A stretch of DNA of 9,857 bases from Bacteroidales bacterium (GTDB taxonomy: Bacteria > Bacteroidota > Bacteroidia > Bacteroidales > JAADGE01), in assembly GCA_029934265.1 (NCBI GenBank), contig JAOZMN010000090.1, forward strand, positions 1 through 9,857, given 5' to 3'. The translations under genes and the position numbers were made by a program. The notes beneath the pieces were generated by a model. That model was not told the origin of the DNA and ran no database searches. It saw only the letters and a program-made list of their open reading frames with translations. Positions 1 to 8,300 of this stretch are shown in pieces (positions within the stretch are counted from its first letter, which is position 1; each line of letters opens with the position of its first letter).

Positions 1-97
1 AACTTAATACAATTTTAAAAAAATACATTTTTCAACCCTTAATTCGCATTATTAATCAGGCGAAAGTACAATCAAAAATAATCAATTACTCAGTATA

Positions 98-676
98 ATG
101 AAAAACAGCAAAATATTCTTAATATTATTTATTCCGATTTTATTTCTTGCAGTATCATGCGAAGAAATTTACACTCCCAAACCGCACGGTTATTTAAGAA
201 TCGACTTTCCCGAAAAAAAATATCGAAAATTCGATAATAATTATCCTTACAAGTTTGATTATCCGATATATGCACAAGTAAAAGACGACAAAACCAAGGG
301 AGCTGAAAAATATTGGTCGAATATAAATTTCCCCGCCTTTAAAGCCACAATTAACGTAACTTACAAAGATATTACCAACAACTTTTCCGTTTTTGAAGAC
401 GATACTCGAAAAATGGCGTACAAACACACAATAAAAGCAGATGCAATAAACGAAAAAGTTTGGATAAATACCGAAAAAAAAGTTTACGGAATTATGTACG
501 AAATAAAAGGAAATACAGCATCTTCCGTACAATTCTACCTGACCGACAGCGTAAAACACTTTTTTAGAGCCGCTTTATACTTTAATGTTCAGCCCAATAA
601 AGACTCCCTACGCCCGTCGCTGAAATTTATAAAACAAGATATAGATACATTAATTAATACTTTCGAGTGGAATTAA
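98..676 (+). CDS. gldD: GldD-like gliding motility / type IX secretion lipoprotein
   Basis: This 192-residue protein has a hydrophobic signal (residues 6-20) followed by a lipobox-like AVSC, so Cys21 is the probable lipidated residue and the mature protein is probably anchored to the periplasmic face of a membrane. After the cysteine comes the proline- and tyrosine-rich run EEIYTPKPHGYLRIDFPEKKY, typical of the GldD family, and the length fits that family. GldD is required for gliding and type IX secretion in Flavobacterium; its exact biochemical role is not established. The ATG overlaps the stop of a short upstream open frame (TAATG at 96-100), and no Shine-Dalgarno sequence is visible, as is normal in Bacteroidota. 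gldE usually precedes gldD, but the window starts too close to the gene to show it. The frame is intact, and the stop lies inside a small hairpin repeat (673-694). The family call is confident; I infer the role from the family. Confidence 0.88.
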   Translation: MKNSKIFLILFIPILFLAVSCEEIYTPKPHGYLRIDFPEKKYRKFDNNYPYKFDYPIYAQVKDDKTKGAEKYWSNINFPAFKATINVTYKDITNNFSVFEDDTRKMAYKHTIKADAINEKVWINTEKKVYGIMYEIKGNTASSVQFYLTDSVKHFFRAALYFNVQPNKDSLRPSLKFIKQDIDTLINTFEWN

Positions 677-694
677 GGTCTCTGACCTACTTAA
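673..694. repeat. Small hairpin repeat, copy 1
   Basis: TTAAGGTC, loop TCT, then GACCTAC and TTAA: a 5-bp perfect stem (AGGTC/GACCT) flanked by TTAA on both sides. It overlaps the gldD stop codon. A second copy lies at 8576-8597 and agrees at 19 of 22 positions; the three differences are two loop bases and one spacer base, so the stem is untouched. No run of T follows, so it is a poor intrinsic terminator. Confidence 0.5.
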
Positions 695-886
695 AGTTGC
701 TTACTCACTCATGTAAAATTATTTTAATTAAAAAGTTATCATTAAGTAACTGTCGAGATACTTTTATAATGACCTTAACCGGCAATTCAAAAAAAGTGAA
801 TTTTAACAAAATATATAAAAATTAAATACTTTTTATATGTTTTTTTTAGTTTAAAGAATAAACTTACAGACAGAAGAATCTAATAA

Positions 887-1141
887 ATGAACATAAAATA
901 TTTAACAACAATAACACTCTTTATGTGTTTGAGTGTCTTTGCGGAAGCTCAAAAAAGCAGAGTTATGCTGTATCCTTCCGGAGATGTTCGATACGACAGG
1001 AAATTTTTGCATTTCGGATTTACGGTAGGCTTAAACACAGCCGATTTCTACATGAGAAATTCCGATGATTTTTTTAATACGGCAAAAATAGGAGAAATAT
1101 ATTCGATAGAAAACAAACAAAGAGTAGGTTTTCTCGACTAA
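887..1141 (+). CDS. porT: PorT-like type IX secretion protein, N-terminal part (frame broken)
   Basis: These 84 codons start with a signal peptide (residues 1-21, cleavage probably after AEA, before QKSRV) and continue with a segment resembling the first strands of PorT: LHFGFTVGLNTADFYM, then KIGEIYSIENKQRVGF. PorT is a small outer-membrane beta-barrel protein needed for assembly of the type IX secretion machinery. The frame stops at TAA 1139-1141, immediately after the conserved Gly-Phe. The protein resumes in the -1 frame as SRLTEYLDMRF and runs to 1608. Joining the two halves at the T run 1129-1132 needs a net gain of one base (modulo 3). From memory of the family, about seven residues of a beta strand normally lie between Gly-Phe and the Arg-Leu motif, so roughly 22 bases may be missing rather than one. 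Gliding gene gldD lies 210 bp upstream, in keeping with the assignment. Confidence 0.72.
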   Translation: MNIKYLTTITLFMCLSVFAEAQKSRVMLYPSGDVRYDRKFLHFGFTVGLNTADFYMRNSDDFFNTAKIGEIYSIENKQRVGFLD

Positions 1142-1155
1142 CGGAATATCTTGAT

Positions 1156-1608
1156 ATGCGTTTTTTGGTAAATCTGACTTTTAGTCAGCGTGATTTGGAT
1201 TTCATTATAATAAAAGATACTTCCGACAAGCAAAATTATGAATTTGAAACTCATACAATGTTATTGGCATCAACTTTTATCGAATTTCCGCTTTTGCTTA
1301 AATATAAAGGGAAACGAATAAATAATATGCGTCCTTATGTTGTTGCAGGATTAAATCCGAAACTTGATTTAGCTCCCAAAAAGAAAATACCGCCAAAAGA
1401 ACTTCCCAAAATAAGACTCAAACAACCGGATTTATATTACGAAGTAGGTTTCGGAATGGATTTTTATAACAGTTTTTCTAAATTTTCGATAGAATTAAAA
1501 TACGGAGCAGGACTAAATAATGTCGTAATTCCCGATGTAACACAATATACCCAAACTTTCAAATACATGAAATCCAATTCATTCATGCTTTCCTTCCATT
1601 TTGAATAA
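1156..1608 (+). CDS. porT: PorT-like type IX secretion protein, C-terminal part (frame broken)
   Basis: This 150-codon frame carries the remainder of the PorT-like barrel. The same frame is open upstream to about 1129, so the ATG at 1156 is internal to the ancestral gene (SRLTEYLDMRF) and not a true start. Visible are alternating amphipathic strands (RFLVNLTFSQRDLDF, then FIEFPLLLKYKG), the motif RPYVVAGLNPKLD, and a C-terminal strand ending in aromatic Phe-His-Phe-Glu (SFMLSFHFE), as expected for an outer-membrane beta-barrel. On its own it lacks a signal peptide and could not be exported, so it is functional only if fused to the 887-1141 part. It could be a real pseudogene half, or an artefact of a sequence error near 1130. 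The family call rests on the combined pattern of both halves. Confidence 0.72.
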   Translation: MRFLVNLTFSQRDLDFIIIKDTSDKQNYEFETHTMLLASTFIEFPLLLKYKGKRINNMRPYVVAGLNPKLDLAPKKKIPPKELPKIRLKQPDLYYEVGFGMDFYNSFSKFSIELKYGAGLNNVVIPDVTQYTQTFKYMKSNSFMLSFHFE

Positions 1609-1629
1609 TTTTTTTCAATGATTTTTTGA

Positions 1630-1688
1630 ATGATATAATGATGTAATGATACAATGATTGAATATATATTATTACATCATTATACCAT
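1630..1688. repeat. 8-nt tandem repeat array with an inverted partner
   Basis: Four consecutive 8-nt units read ATGATATA, ATGATGTA, ATGATACA and ATGATTGA (1630-1661). After nine bases the reverse complement of part of the array follows: TATAATGATGTAAT at 1634-1647 pairs perfectly over 14 bp with ATTACATCATTATA at 1671-1684, leaving a 23-nt loop. The element sits 22 bp after the porT stop and could fold in the 3' end of that transcript. It has little GC and no clean T run after the stem, so calling it a terminator would be a guess. Confidence 0.5.
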
Positions 1689-1806
1689 TATATTAACATT
1701 TGTAAAATTTCCTGAAAACATATTAGATTTTTTAATGATTTGGTACATTTTTTGAAATATAAATCTATCCGGATATTAATTTTATCTTTTATCTTATTTT
1801 ATTTTA

Positions 1807-1814
1807 TATATTTG
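1807..1814 (+). promoter_or_regulatory. Putative Bacteroidota -7 promoter element
   Basis: TATATTTG matches the TAnnTTTG -7 consensus exactly and lies 21 bp before the ATG at 1836, which implies a short leader. No TTTG-type -33 box stands out at the usual distance in the T-rich upstream sequence, so the assignment rests on one element plus position. Confidence 0.4.
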
Positions 1815-1835
1815 CAGTGTTGAAAAGCATAAAAA

Positions 1836-4800
1836 ATGAATAAAAAACTTATTCTCTTCATATTAGCCGTTTTTTTCATTAGTTTCGCTCAAAGTCAGAT
1901 AAATAAACTGGGTGTTCCTTATATTGAAAATTATACCGATGAGCAATACAATGCAGCAAATCAAAACTGGGTTGTTGCACAAGATAATCGAGGCGTTTTA
2001 TATTTCGGTAATACTGCTTCCATACTTGAATTTGACGGAACAAATTGGCGACAAATTTTTGTAACAAATCGCTCAGCTGTTTTCGCACTTGCCAAAGATA
2101 AAACAGGAAAAATATATGTAGGTGCAAAAAAAGGAGAGCTTGGTTACTTATCTGTAAACGAACTTGGTAAGACCAAATACATTTCCCTTTCCGAAAAAGT
2201 TCCCGAAAAATACAGAGATTTCACAAAAGTATTGAACATTTATGTAAGCTCCGAAAACGACATTCTTTTCTTAACCCCGACAAGCCTGCTTATATACAAT
2301 GATAACAAATTTAAAATTATAGAAATACTTGATGTAAAAAACAGATTTATTACAGGTTATTACATTCGAGGAAAATTATATTTTCAAGAAAAAGGAAGGG
2401 GTATTGTTGAATATAAAGACAAAAAACTTATTGATTTGCCCGGAAGCGATGTTCTTAAAAATGTTTTTGTTACCGGAATGTTTCCTTATTCAAAAGACGA
2501 AATTTTGGTCGTTCCTTATCATAGAAACGGTTATATCGTAACTAAAAAAGAAATAAAAGAAATTGTTACCGATTCCTTACTCCAACAAATATATAAATAC
2601 AGCAAATTTAAAGAAAATCAATACATTGGAGGATTGTACTCAAACGGTATTATTATTACCGACAACGAATTGAACATTCAAAAACATATTACAGTAAGCG
2701 AAGGTTTGCAAAATAACGATGTCAGAGCAACATTTGTCGATAAAACGAACAATATATGGCTCGGTTTAAATAATGGTATCACAAATATAATAGCCGACAG
2801 CCCTTACAGAGTTTTCGGGAGCAGTTCAGGACTTACAAGTTCCGTTCTTACTTCCGTAGTTTACAACAATAAAATATATGTCGGAAATGCCGCCGGAGTA
2901 TATAAAACTGATATTTCGGAAAGCAGTATTATTTCTAAATTCGATATAATCGAGAATAAGAGAGGAGAGTTCCAAATATGGAAAATAGACACCGTTGCAG
3001 GAGAACTGTTATGTGCCGGAGCAAGCGGTTTGTTCACAATAGACAAAGACGACAAGTCTGAATTTATTCAAGAAGATAACAGCATCCGGAATTTCAGATT
3101 AGACATAAACAACCCGAATATATTGATTACTGCCGGAGGAAACGGACTTATTATTTTTGAATTTAAAGACGGGAAATGGAAATTTCGTAATTTCATTAAA
3201 GATTTTAAAGAAAGTTGCCGACATTTTCAACAAACAAAAGACGGCACAATTTGGATTTCTGAAAAAAACAAAGGAGTTTTCAGAGTAAAATTAAATAAAG
3301 AATTAACGAAAGTTGTCGATAAAAAATTTTTTGACGATAAATTCGGTTTGCCAAGTAAATTAGGAAATTATGTTTTTCGCATAAATAATAAAATAACTTT
3401 CGGAACAGCAAACGGTTTCTATCGCTTCGATGAAAAACAAAATAAATTTATTGAAGACAAAGAAATTAATACCATATTCGGAAATAAAATAAAAGTAATT
3501 GATTTACTTCAAGAAAAAAACGGAAATATTTGGTACAAAGAAGAAATTAACGATACCAAATTACAAGATAAAAAAAATTGGGAACTTTGCTTGTTAAAAA
3601 AAGAAGCAGACGGCTATACTATTGAAAAACAAAGTTTTTACAAAGTGAAAAATAATATTCACAGTATAAAACTGATTTCAGATACCGAACTTCTAATCGG
3701 AACAGAAAAAGGCTTTGTGGTTTACGATAAAACTTATAAAAAAGATTTTTCAAAAGTTTTTCCGGCAATTATCCGTAAAGTAGAACTTGTAAACAAAAGC
3801 GATTCGACGATTTTCAGTGGTGCTTTCCCTGACTCCAACGGTGTGGCACAATTAGAACAACCGAAAAACATGAATTACTCTCTGGATTATGAATACAATG
3901 GAGTAATGTTTTCATATTCATCGTTATTTTATGAAGAATCCGAAAAAACACAATATAAATTTTTCTTGGAAGGCAATGATAAAGAGTGGTCTGACTGGAC
4001 TTCCAAAACCGAAAAAGAATATACAAATCTTGCAAAAGGAATATATACATTCAAAGTAAAAGCACGAAATATATACGGTACAGAAAGCTCCGTTGCAACT
4101 TTTACTTTTGAAGTATTCCCGCCTTGGTATCAAACAATACTTGCATATATATCTTATGTTCTGGCGTTTGGATTGTTTATATATATAATCGTAAAATTAA
4201 GTCTGCGAAGAGTAACAATGCAAAAAGAATATCTCGAAAGAGTTGTGGAAGAGCGTACTGCCGAAATTAAACATAAAAATATAGAGCTTAATAAAAGTAA
4301 AGAAGAAATTGAGGCGATAAACGACCAGCTTTCGGAAACAAACGAAGAAATATCGGAAGCAAATAAAGAAATAACCGCAAGTATAAATTACGCAAAACGT
4401 ATTCAAGAGGCAATGTTGCCGATGAAAGCTGCAATAAGCAATTCGTTAGAGAATTATTTTATAATGTTCAAGCCTCGTGATATTGTTTCAGGTGATTTTT
4501 ACTGGTTTGCCGACCACTTGGATAAAATTGTTTTTACGGCTGTCGATTGTACCGGACACGGCGTTCCCGGAGCATTTATGAGCATGATTGGAAGCGAAGT
4601 TCTTACTACGATTATCAATAAAGATATTGTGGAATCGAATTTGATACTCGATAACATGAATAAATTTGTAGTTTCGGCTCTAAATCAAAATGAAACTGAT
4701 AATCAGGACGGTATGGACGTTTCGCTTTGTGTTATCGACAAAAAAACAAAAGAAGTAGAATTTACCGGAGCTAAAAATCCGCTTATTTATATAACAGACG

Positions 4801-5114
4801 GAGAGTTGCATCAAATAAAGGCTAACAAACAATCAATAGGAGGTTATCAATCCGGCGTACCTTTTACAAAAAACAAAGTAGAATATACTTCTCCTACGTG
4901 GTTTTATATGTTTACCGATGGTTTCCAAGACCAATTCGGCGGACCGAGAGGACGAAAGTTTATGATTAAAAGAATGAAAGAACTACTCTTTGATATTCAC
5001 CAAAAACCAATGGACGAACAACGTCAAATCCTCGACGACACCATTGAAGCGTGGAAAGCAGAAGCAAATATCCCCCAAACAGACGATATTCTCGTTGTCG
5101 GATTTAAACTGTAA
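1836..5114 (+). CDS. Propeller / Y_Y_Y receptor with C-terminal SpoIIE (PP2C) phosphatase
   Basis: A 1092-residue membrane sensor. Residues 1-20 are a signal peptide ending FAQS. Residues about 35-640 form the periplasmic sensor of repeated beta-propeller blades (two-component-regulator-propeller type), recognisable by recurrent blade ends such as DKTGKIYVGAKKG, DKTNNIWLGLNNG and TKDGTIWISEKNKG. A Y_Y_Y-type Ig-like domain follows (about 675-762, YKFFLEGNDKEWSDW). One TM helix spans 767-790 and a Glu/Lys/Asn-rich coiled coil about 795-855. Residues 870-1090 are a SpoIIE/PP2C serine phosphatase with the metal-binding motifs SGDFYW (885-890), VDCTGHG (903-909), GMDVSL (959-964), FTDGFQDQ (1026-1033) and TDDILVV. 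In this architecture the usual histidine kinase is replaced by a phosphatase, so ligand sensing outside presumably controls dephosphorylation of a cytoplasmic protein, classically an anti-anti-sigma factor. None is encoded nearby, and the ligand is unknown. The frame is complete. Confidence 0.92.
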   Translation: MNKKLILFILAVFFISFAQSQINKLGVPYIENYTDEQYNAANQNWVVAQDNRGVLYFGNTASILEFDGTNWRQIFVTNRSAVFALAKDKTGKIYVGAKKGELGYLSVNELGKTKYISLSEKVPEKYRDFTKVLNIYVSSENDILFLTPTSLLIYNDNKFKIIEILDVKNRFITGYYIRGKLYFQEKGRGIVEYKDKKLIDLPGSDVLKNVFVTGMFPYSKDEILVVPYHRNGYIVTKKEIKEIVTDSLLQQIYKYSKFKENQYIGGLYSNGIIITDNELNIQKHITVSEGLQNNDVRATFVDKTNNIWLGLNNGITNIIADSPYRVFGSSSGLTSSVLTSVVYNNKIYVGNAAGVYKTDISESSIISKFDIIENKRGEFQIWKIDTVAGELLCAGASGLFTIDKDDKSEFIQEDNSIRNFRLDINNPNILITAGGNGLIIFEFKDGKWKFRNFIKDFKESCRHFQQTKDGTIWISEKNKGVFRVKLNKELTKVVDKKFFDDKFGLPSKLGNYVFRINNKITFGTANGFYRFDEKQNKFIEDKEINTIFGNKIKVIDLLQEKNGNIWYKEEINDTKLQDKKNWELCLLKKEADGYTIEKQSFYKVKNNIHSIKLISDTELLIGTEKGFVVYDKTYKKDFSKVFPAIIRKVELVNKSDSTIFSGAFPDSNGVAQLEQPKNMNYSLDYEYNGVMFSYSSLFYEESEKTQYKFFLEGNDKEWSDWTSKTEKEYTNLAKGIYTFKVKARNIYGTESSVATFTFEVFPPWYQTILAYISYVLAFGLFIYIIVKLSLRRVTMQKEYLERVVEERTAEIKHKNIELNKSKEEIEAINDQLSETNEEISEANKEITASINYAKRIQEAMLPMKAAISNSLENYFIMFKPRDIVSGDFYWFADHLDKIVFTAVDCTGHGVPGAFMSMIGSEVLTTIINKDIVESNLILDNMNKFVVSALNQNETDNQDGMDVSLCVIDKKTKEVEFTGAKNPLIYITDGELHQIKANKQSIGGYQSGVPFTKNKVEYTSPTWFYMFTDGFQDQFGGPRGRKFMIKRMKELLFDIHQKPMDEQRQILDDTIEAWKAEANIPQTDDILVVGFKL

Positions 5115-5142
5115 GATTTTCAACCTTATTCTGTAAATCAAG

Positions 5143-5186
5143 AATACCCTATAAGTCTGTCAAAAAGACCTGACTTATAGGGTATT
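5143..5186. terminator. Bidirectional hairpin between convergent genes
   Basis: AATACCCTATAAGTC (5143-5157) pairs perfectly with GACTTATAGGGTATT (5172-5186), a 15-bp stem; inside the 14-nt loop a further GTC/GAC pairing is possible. It lies 28 bp after the stop of the + strand phosphatase gene and 18 bp after the stop of the - strand small gene, so it can serve both transcripts. T runs are weak on both sides, so termination may be inefficient or the hairpin may mainly stabilise 3' ends. Confidence 0.65.
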
Positions 5187-5204
5187 AAATAATGAGCTTA
5201 TGTT

Positions 5205-5547
5205 TTACAAATTATATTCTTCTTTCAAAAATGCAGCAATTTCGTTTTCCAACTTTTTCATTTTAGGTTGAAATACTATAAGGAAAATTACCAACGGAAT
5301 GAGAAATCCCAAAGCAAACAACGACAATGCAAATATCATTGAACCTACCGGAGTAGGGAAATTACCTGCAACTAATAATTTATTTTTTTTCAATAAAATA
5401 TTAGTTCCTATAGTTTTTGACTCCGGAACAGATGCCACAAGAAAATTTTTACTCCTTGTTTTGAAATCCGTAGTTTGGAAAATTCGCTTCCAATTTTGCT
5501 TTCATTTCTTCATAGTCAATCGACGAAGGTTCAATTTTTAATTTCAT
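5205..5547 (-). CDS. Small single-TM protein downstream of SrfB, broken by a one-base frameshift
   Basis: Two overlapping - strand frames make one 113-residue protein if a single base is removed. The first runs from ATG 5547 to a stop at 5449-5451 (MKLKIEPSSIDYEEM... to NFPNYGFQNKE). The second is open through 5462 and runs to the stop at 5205; its first usable start is GTG 5438. Shortening the A run at 5459-5462 (T on the + strand) by one base gives NFPNYGFQTRSKNFLVA without a break. The joined protein has an acidic/lysine N-terminal region with an amphipathic helix (about 10-22), a short beta-rich part (33-66), one TM segment (about 69-93, SMIFALSLFALGFLIPLVIF) and a charged cytoplasmic-type tail (QPKMKKLENEIAAFLKEEYNL). 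I do not recognise a named family. It starts 33 bp after srfB and is probably co-transcribed with it, which makes it a candidate membrane partner of that ATPase. Confidence 0.62.
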
Positions 5548-5580
5548 AGCGGTATGGTTTTAAATGATTAGTTAATTATG

Positions 5581-8232
5581 TTAAAAAATTTGTATTAGGA
5601 AAATTCCGGTATCAAGCCAGTAACCATGCTCGTCTGCAAGTGATTGCAGTTGAAGTTTAAGCTCGGAAGCAGGTACTTTTTTACCGTTTTTATCCATCAC
5701 GTTTCGGATTGGTTTAAGTCGCTCTTTATCACGAGGATTACGTTCCAAATCAAAAGTTAGCGGCTCTCGGTCTTTTAAGCGTTTTGCAGCTTCGTGAGTT
5801 GCATAAGTGAGCTTAAACATAGGTGTGGAAATCCAATTGTTGGTCGGCATTTGTCGCATACCTATAAGCATGTGTCCGTAAAATTTGATGTTTTTATTGT
5901 CGGTATCAGGATCTAAGAAAAGCTCTTTTATTTGTGCTTTGTTATGGTCATATTCCCCGATAAAATCAGCAGTACTTTCAAATTTTTCTTTCAATAAAGT
6001 TGTATCTATCGTAAAATCGTCCAATCTGCGGAGGGTTCCTGCCATAAGTGCTACCGTTGCACCGACTGCAACACAAGTTTTCGGGTCTTTTATTTTTCCG
6101 TTTCCTTCCGCAAAAGGATACCATGTTCCTATTCTGTAATTTCCGAGTTGTACAATTTTATCCGGTGTTACCGGTAAATATTTCAAAAATAAATCTCTTA
6201 CAACCGGTAAAGTTGTCGGACGACCGGCAAGTAAGACATAATCACATTTGAATTGTCCGATAATTCCACAAAGGTCGCCTATCATTTTTTCGACAACATC
6301 TTTTACTACATTATTTGTTCCGGTACTGTTCAAGTTCCAAACAATTTTTTCCAAATCGAACTCTGTTGCACCTTCTTTTATAAACTCTTCATTAATATAT
6401 TCTATTAAATTTTGATTCGGACGAGGGTGTTGCATGAAAAATGAATCGAAAGAACGAACTTCTTGCGGACGTTCTTCGGTTGTATGTGTCAATATTCCGA
6501 AACCTATGGGCAAAGCAATTTGTTGTGCAAATTGTCGTTTCATCAATTTATCTTTTGCCGTTGTTTTTCCGAGATACGGTCCGAAAAGGAAAGTCATAAC
6601 GTCAATAGACCTGCGACAACCAAGTTTGTCGGCAGCTTTTTTAATTTCGGGTAATACAATTCTTTCGATAACTCTTTTTAAAATATCATCACCGGCAAGG
6701 TTGAAGCCTTCCCAAAATTTCGGGTCGGGAGTAAGTACTGAAATATTTGCTTGTGGATTTGATTGATAAGTTGCTATCATTAAATCGGTTGTACCACCTC
6801 CAATATCTACACTCGCCATTGTAACCGCAGGCTGACCGGGAAATTGTGTGTCAGCTCTAAGTTTTCCAACTGTCTTTATGTATAAATTTGCATTATTCAT
6901 AAAACGGTCTTTTATTTCGCCGTAAACAAAGGCAAGCTGACTGTTTGTTGCCTCGTCGAAGCTCCATTCCGTTTTTTTGTCGGCTGCACGTTGCAGGTCG
7001 GCAGGGTCGGGAATTATTTCCAGATTTTCATCAATAAAGGAACTTGAAAAATATGTTTTGAGTGCCGAAAGTGCGTCTTGTGCGTGTTCTCTCAAAATTC
7101 GCTGTTCGGTTTGCAACATTGCCGTAGGAACAGTCATTGTAATTCGCTTAAGCTTTCTCGGCAAAGTTTCTTGTCCTTGTCGAAGTCGGAAATCGTAACT
7201 GTTTACGAAATTTATGGCTTGCATAAAGATTTCTGCAAGTGCAAATGTCATTAACGAACTCCTTGAATAATAAGGATTCATTGCCGGATAAGGTTTTTTC
7301 ATTTCATCATCTTCTTCGGCTTTCACTTTTTCTTTGGCAAGAAGTTTTCCCTCTTCGGTGAAAAGCTCTGCAAGTCCGTAAAGTGCGGGTTTTGCAAATG
7401 CTTCCGGTGTTTTTGAGATGTAAGTCCAAGGAAAGGGATATTTTTCATCGTCCCAAAGATAACGTTTCGGACTTGACATTATAGAGTTGGAATTATCGCT
7501 TGTATTGAGTACCGCCAAACGTGCCGACTCCTTCCCTACTCTAAGCAATGACGGCCAAGCAAAAGCATCGGGATTTCCGGACATTACATAAGCTGCTTCG
7601 TTTCCGAGTTCGGCTTTTACGAATGCTACTCTCATCTCGAACGGGTCGGTATAAGTTCTGTCCGGATAGGTTAAATCTCTGATTTCCAAAGGAACTGCGT
7701 CTGTAAATTCAAAAGATTGTCCTACTTTACCGGATTCTACCAATATTCCGCAAGTTCGTGAATTTCCTACATCAAGAATTAAATCAACATCTACGGAACG
7801 ATTGTTTGTATGCAATGTCAATTGCGGAAATGTATCGGCATTTTCCAAAACTTTGAGAAAGGTTAAATAATGTGAGGTGTGTAAAAACCAATATTCATCG
7901 TTGGCTTTTCCGAGTTTTTCTCTTCTTTTATCGAAATAAGATTTCAGCCATTCTTGTGTCCATTGGCGAGCTACGAAAAAGAAATTGTCATCGGAATTTG
8001 CGGCACATTCAAATACTGAATTTTGTGCATCTCTTTTTGTAGGAGTAAGGTATATACTATCGCTGTCAGAAGTACGGGTATCAAACGCCAGTACTACTTT
8101 ATGGGTAAATTCAGTATCTTCTTCACTAAGTCCTGAAATTCTTGTAAGCCACATCATAGCCCAAGTTTCGGGTCCTTGTTGGAATTTCTTGCCATCGTAA
8201 CTTTTTCGCAAAAACGGAACAGGAAGCCACAT
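5581..8232 (-). CDS. srfB: SrfB-family actin/Hsp70-like ATPase, main part (N terminus frameshifted)
   Basis: These 883 codons cover nearly all of a SrfB-family protein. Recognisable nucleotide-binding motifs of the actin/Hsp70 ATPase fold are the phosphate-1-like LILDVGNSRTCGI (151-163), the phosphate-2 DIGGGTTDL (476-484) and the adenosine-motif-like LLAGRPTTLP (667-676). The C terminus ends YWLDTGIFLIQIF. ATG 8232 is internal: the same frame is open upstream to about 8397, with sequence continuing smoothly (EALESYEGMWLPVPFLRKS), and the real N terminus lies in another frame (8301-8564). Adding one A at 8398-8402 joins both into 994 residues, the usual size of SrfB proteins. In Salmonella, srfB was found as an SsrB-regulated gene and called a virulence factor, but its molecular function is not established, and that label should not be transferred to this organism. 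It sits between a zinc-ribbon gene and a small TM gene on the same strand; no srfA or srfC homologue is visible. Confidence 0.85.
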   Translation of the reverse strand: MWLPVPFLRKSYDGKKFQQGPETWAMMWLTRISGLSEEDTEFTHKVVLAFDTRTSDSDSIYLTPTKRDAQNSVFECAANSDDNFFFVARQWTQEWLKSYFDKRREKLGKANDEYWFLHTSHYLTFLKVLENADTFPQLTLHTNNRSVDVDLILDVGNSRTCGILVESGKVGQSFEFTDAVPLEIRDLTYPDRTYTDPFEMRVAFVKAELGNEAAYVMSGNPDAFAWPSLLRVGKESARLAVLNTSDNSNSIMSSPKRYLWDDEKYPFPWTYISKTPEAFAKPALYGLAELFTEEGKLLAKEKVKAEEDDEMKKPYPAMNPYYSRSSLMTFALAEIFMQAINFVNSYDFRLRQGQETLPRKLKRITMTVPTAMLQTEQRILREHAQDALSALKTYFSSSFIDENLEIIPDPADLQRAADKKTEWSFDEATNSQLAFVYGEIKDRFMNNANLYIKTVGKLRADTQFPGQPAVTMASVDIGGGTTDLMIATYQSNPQANISVLTPDPKFWEGFNLAGDDILKRVIERIVLPEIKKAADKLGCRRSIDVMTFLFGPYLGKTTAKDKLMKRQFAQQIALPIGFGILTHTTEERPQEVRSFDSFFMQHPRPNQNLIEYINEEFIKEGATEFDLEKIVWNLNSTGTNNVVKDVVEKMIGDLCGIIGQFKCDYVLLAGRPTTLPVVRDLFLKYLPVTPDKIVQLGNYRIGTWYPFAEGNGKIKDPKTCVAVGATVALMAGTLRRLDDFTIDTTLLKEKFESTADFIGEYDHNKAQIKELFLDPDTDNKNIKFYGHMLIGMRQMPTNNWISTPMFKLTYATHEAAKRLKDREPLTFDLERNPRDKERLKPIRNVMDKNGKKVPASELKLQLQSLADEHGYWLDTGIFLIQIF

Positions 8233-8300
8233 TCCTTCATAGCTTTCTAAAGCCTCTCTGGCTCTGACTGTTATGATTTTATGTTCGGGAATTTTTTCGA

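Noticed and set aside
3..98. Open + strand frame ending in TAA that overlaps the gldD ATG (TAATG), possibly the tail of an upstream gene such as gldE
   Set aside because: Only 31 codons, Lys/Ile-rich as AT-rich non-coding DNA would give, and the residues do not resemble a GldE C terminus that I know.
194..559. 121-codon - strand frame opposite gldD
   Set aside because: Rich in Phe, Tyr, Cys and Val as expected for the antisense of a Lys/Asn-rich gene; gldD has the family features.
1127..1141. Programmed -1 frameshift in porT at GGT TTT CTC
   Set aside because: A four-T run is a weak slip site, there is no clear stimulatory structure, and the fused product would still seem to lack a strand.
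5299..5541. 80-codon + strand frame opposite the small TM gene
   Set aside because: Antisense shadow; the - strand reading gives a coherent TM protein in operon position.
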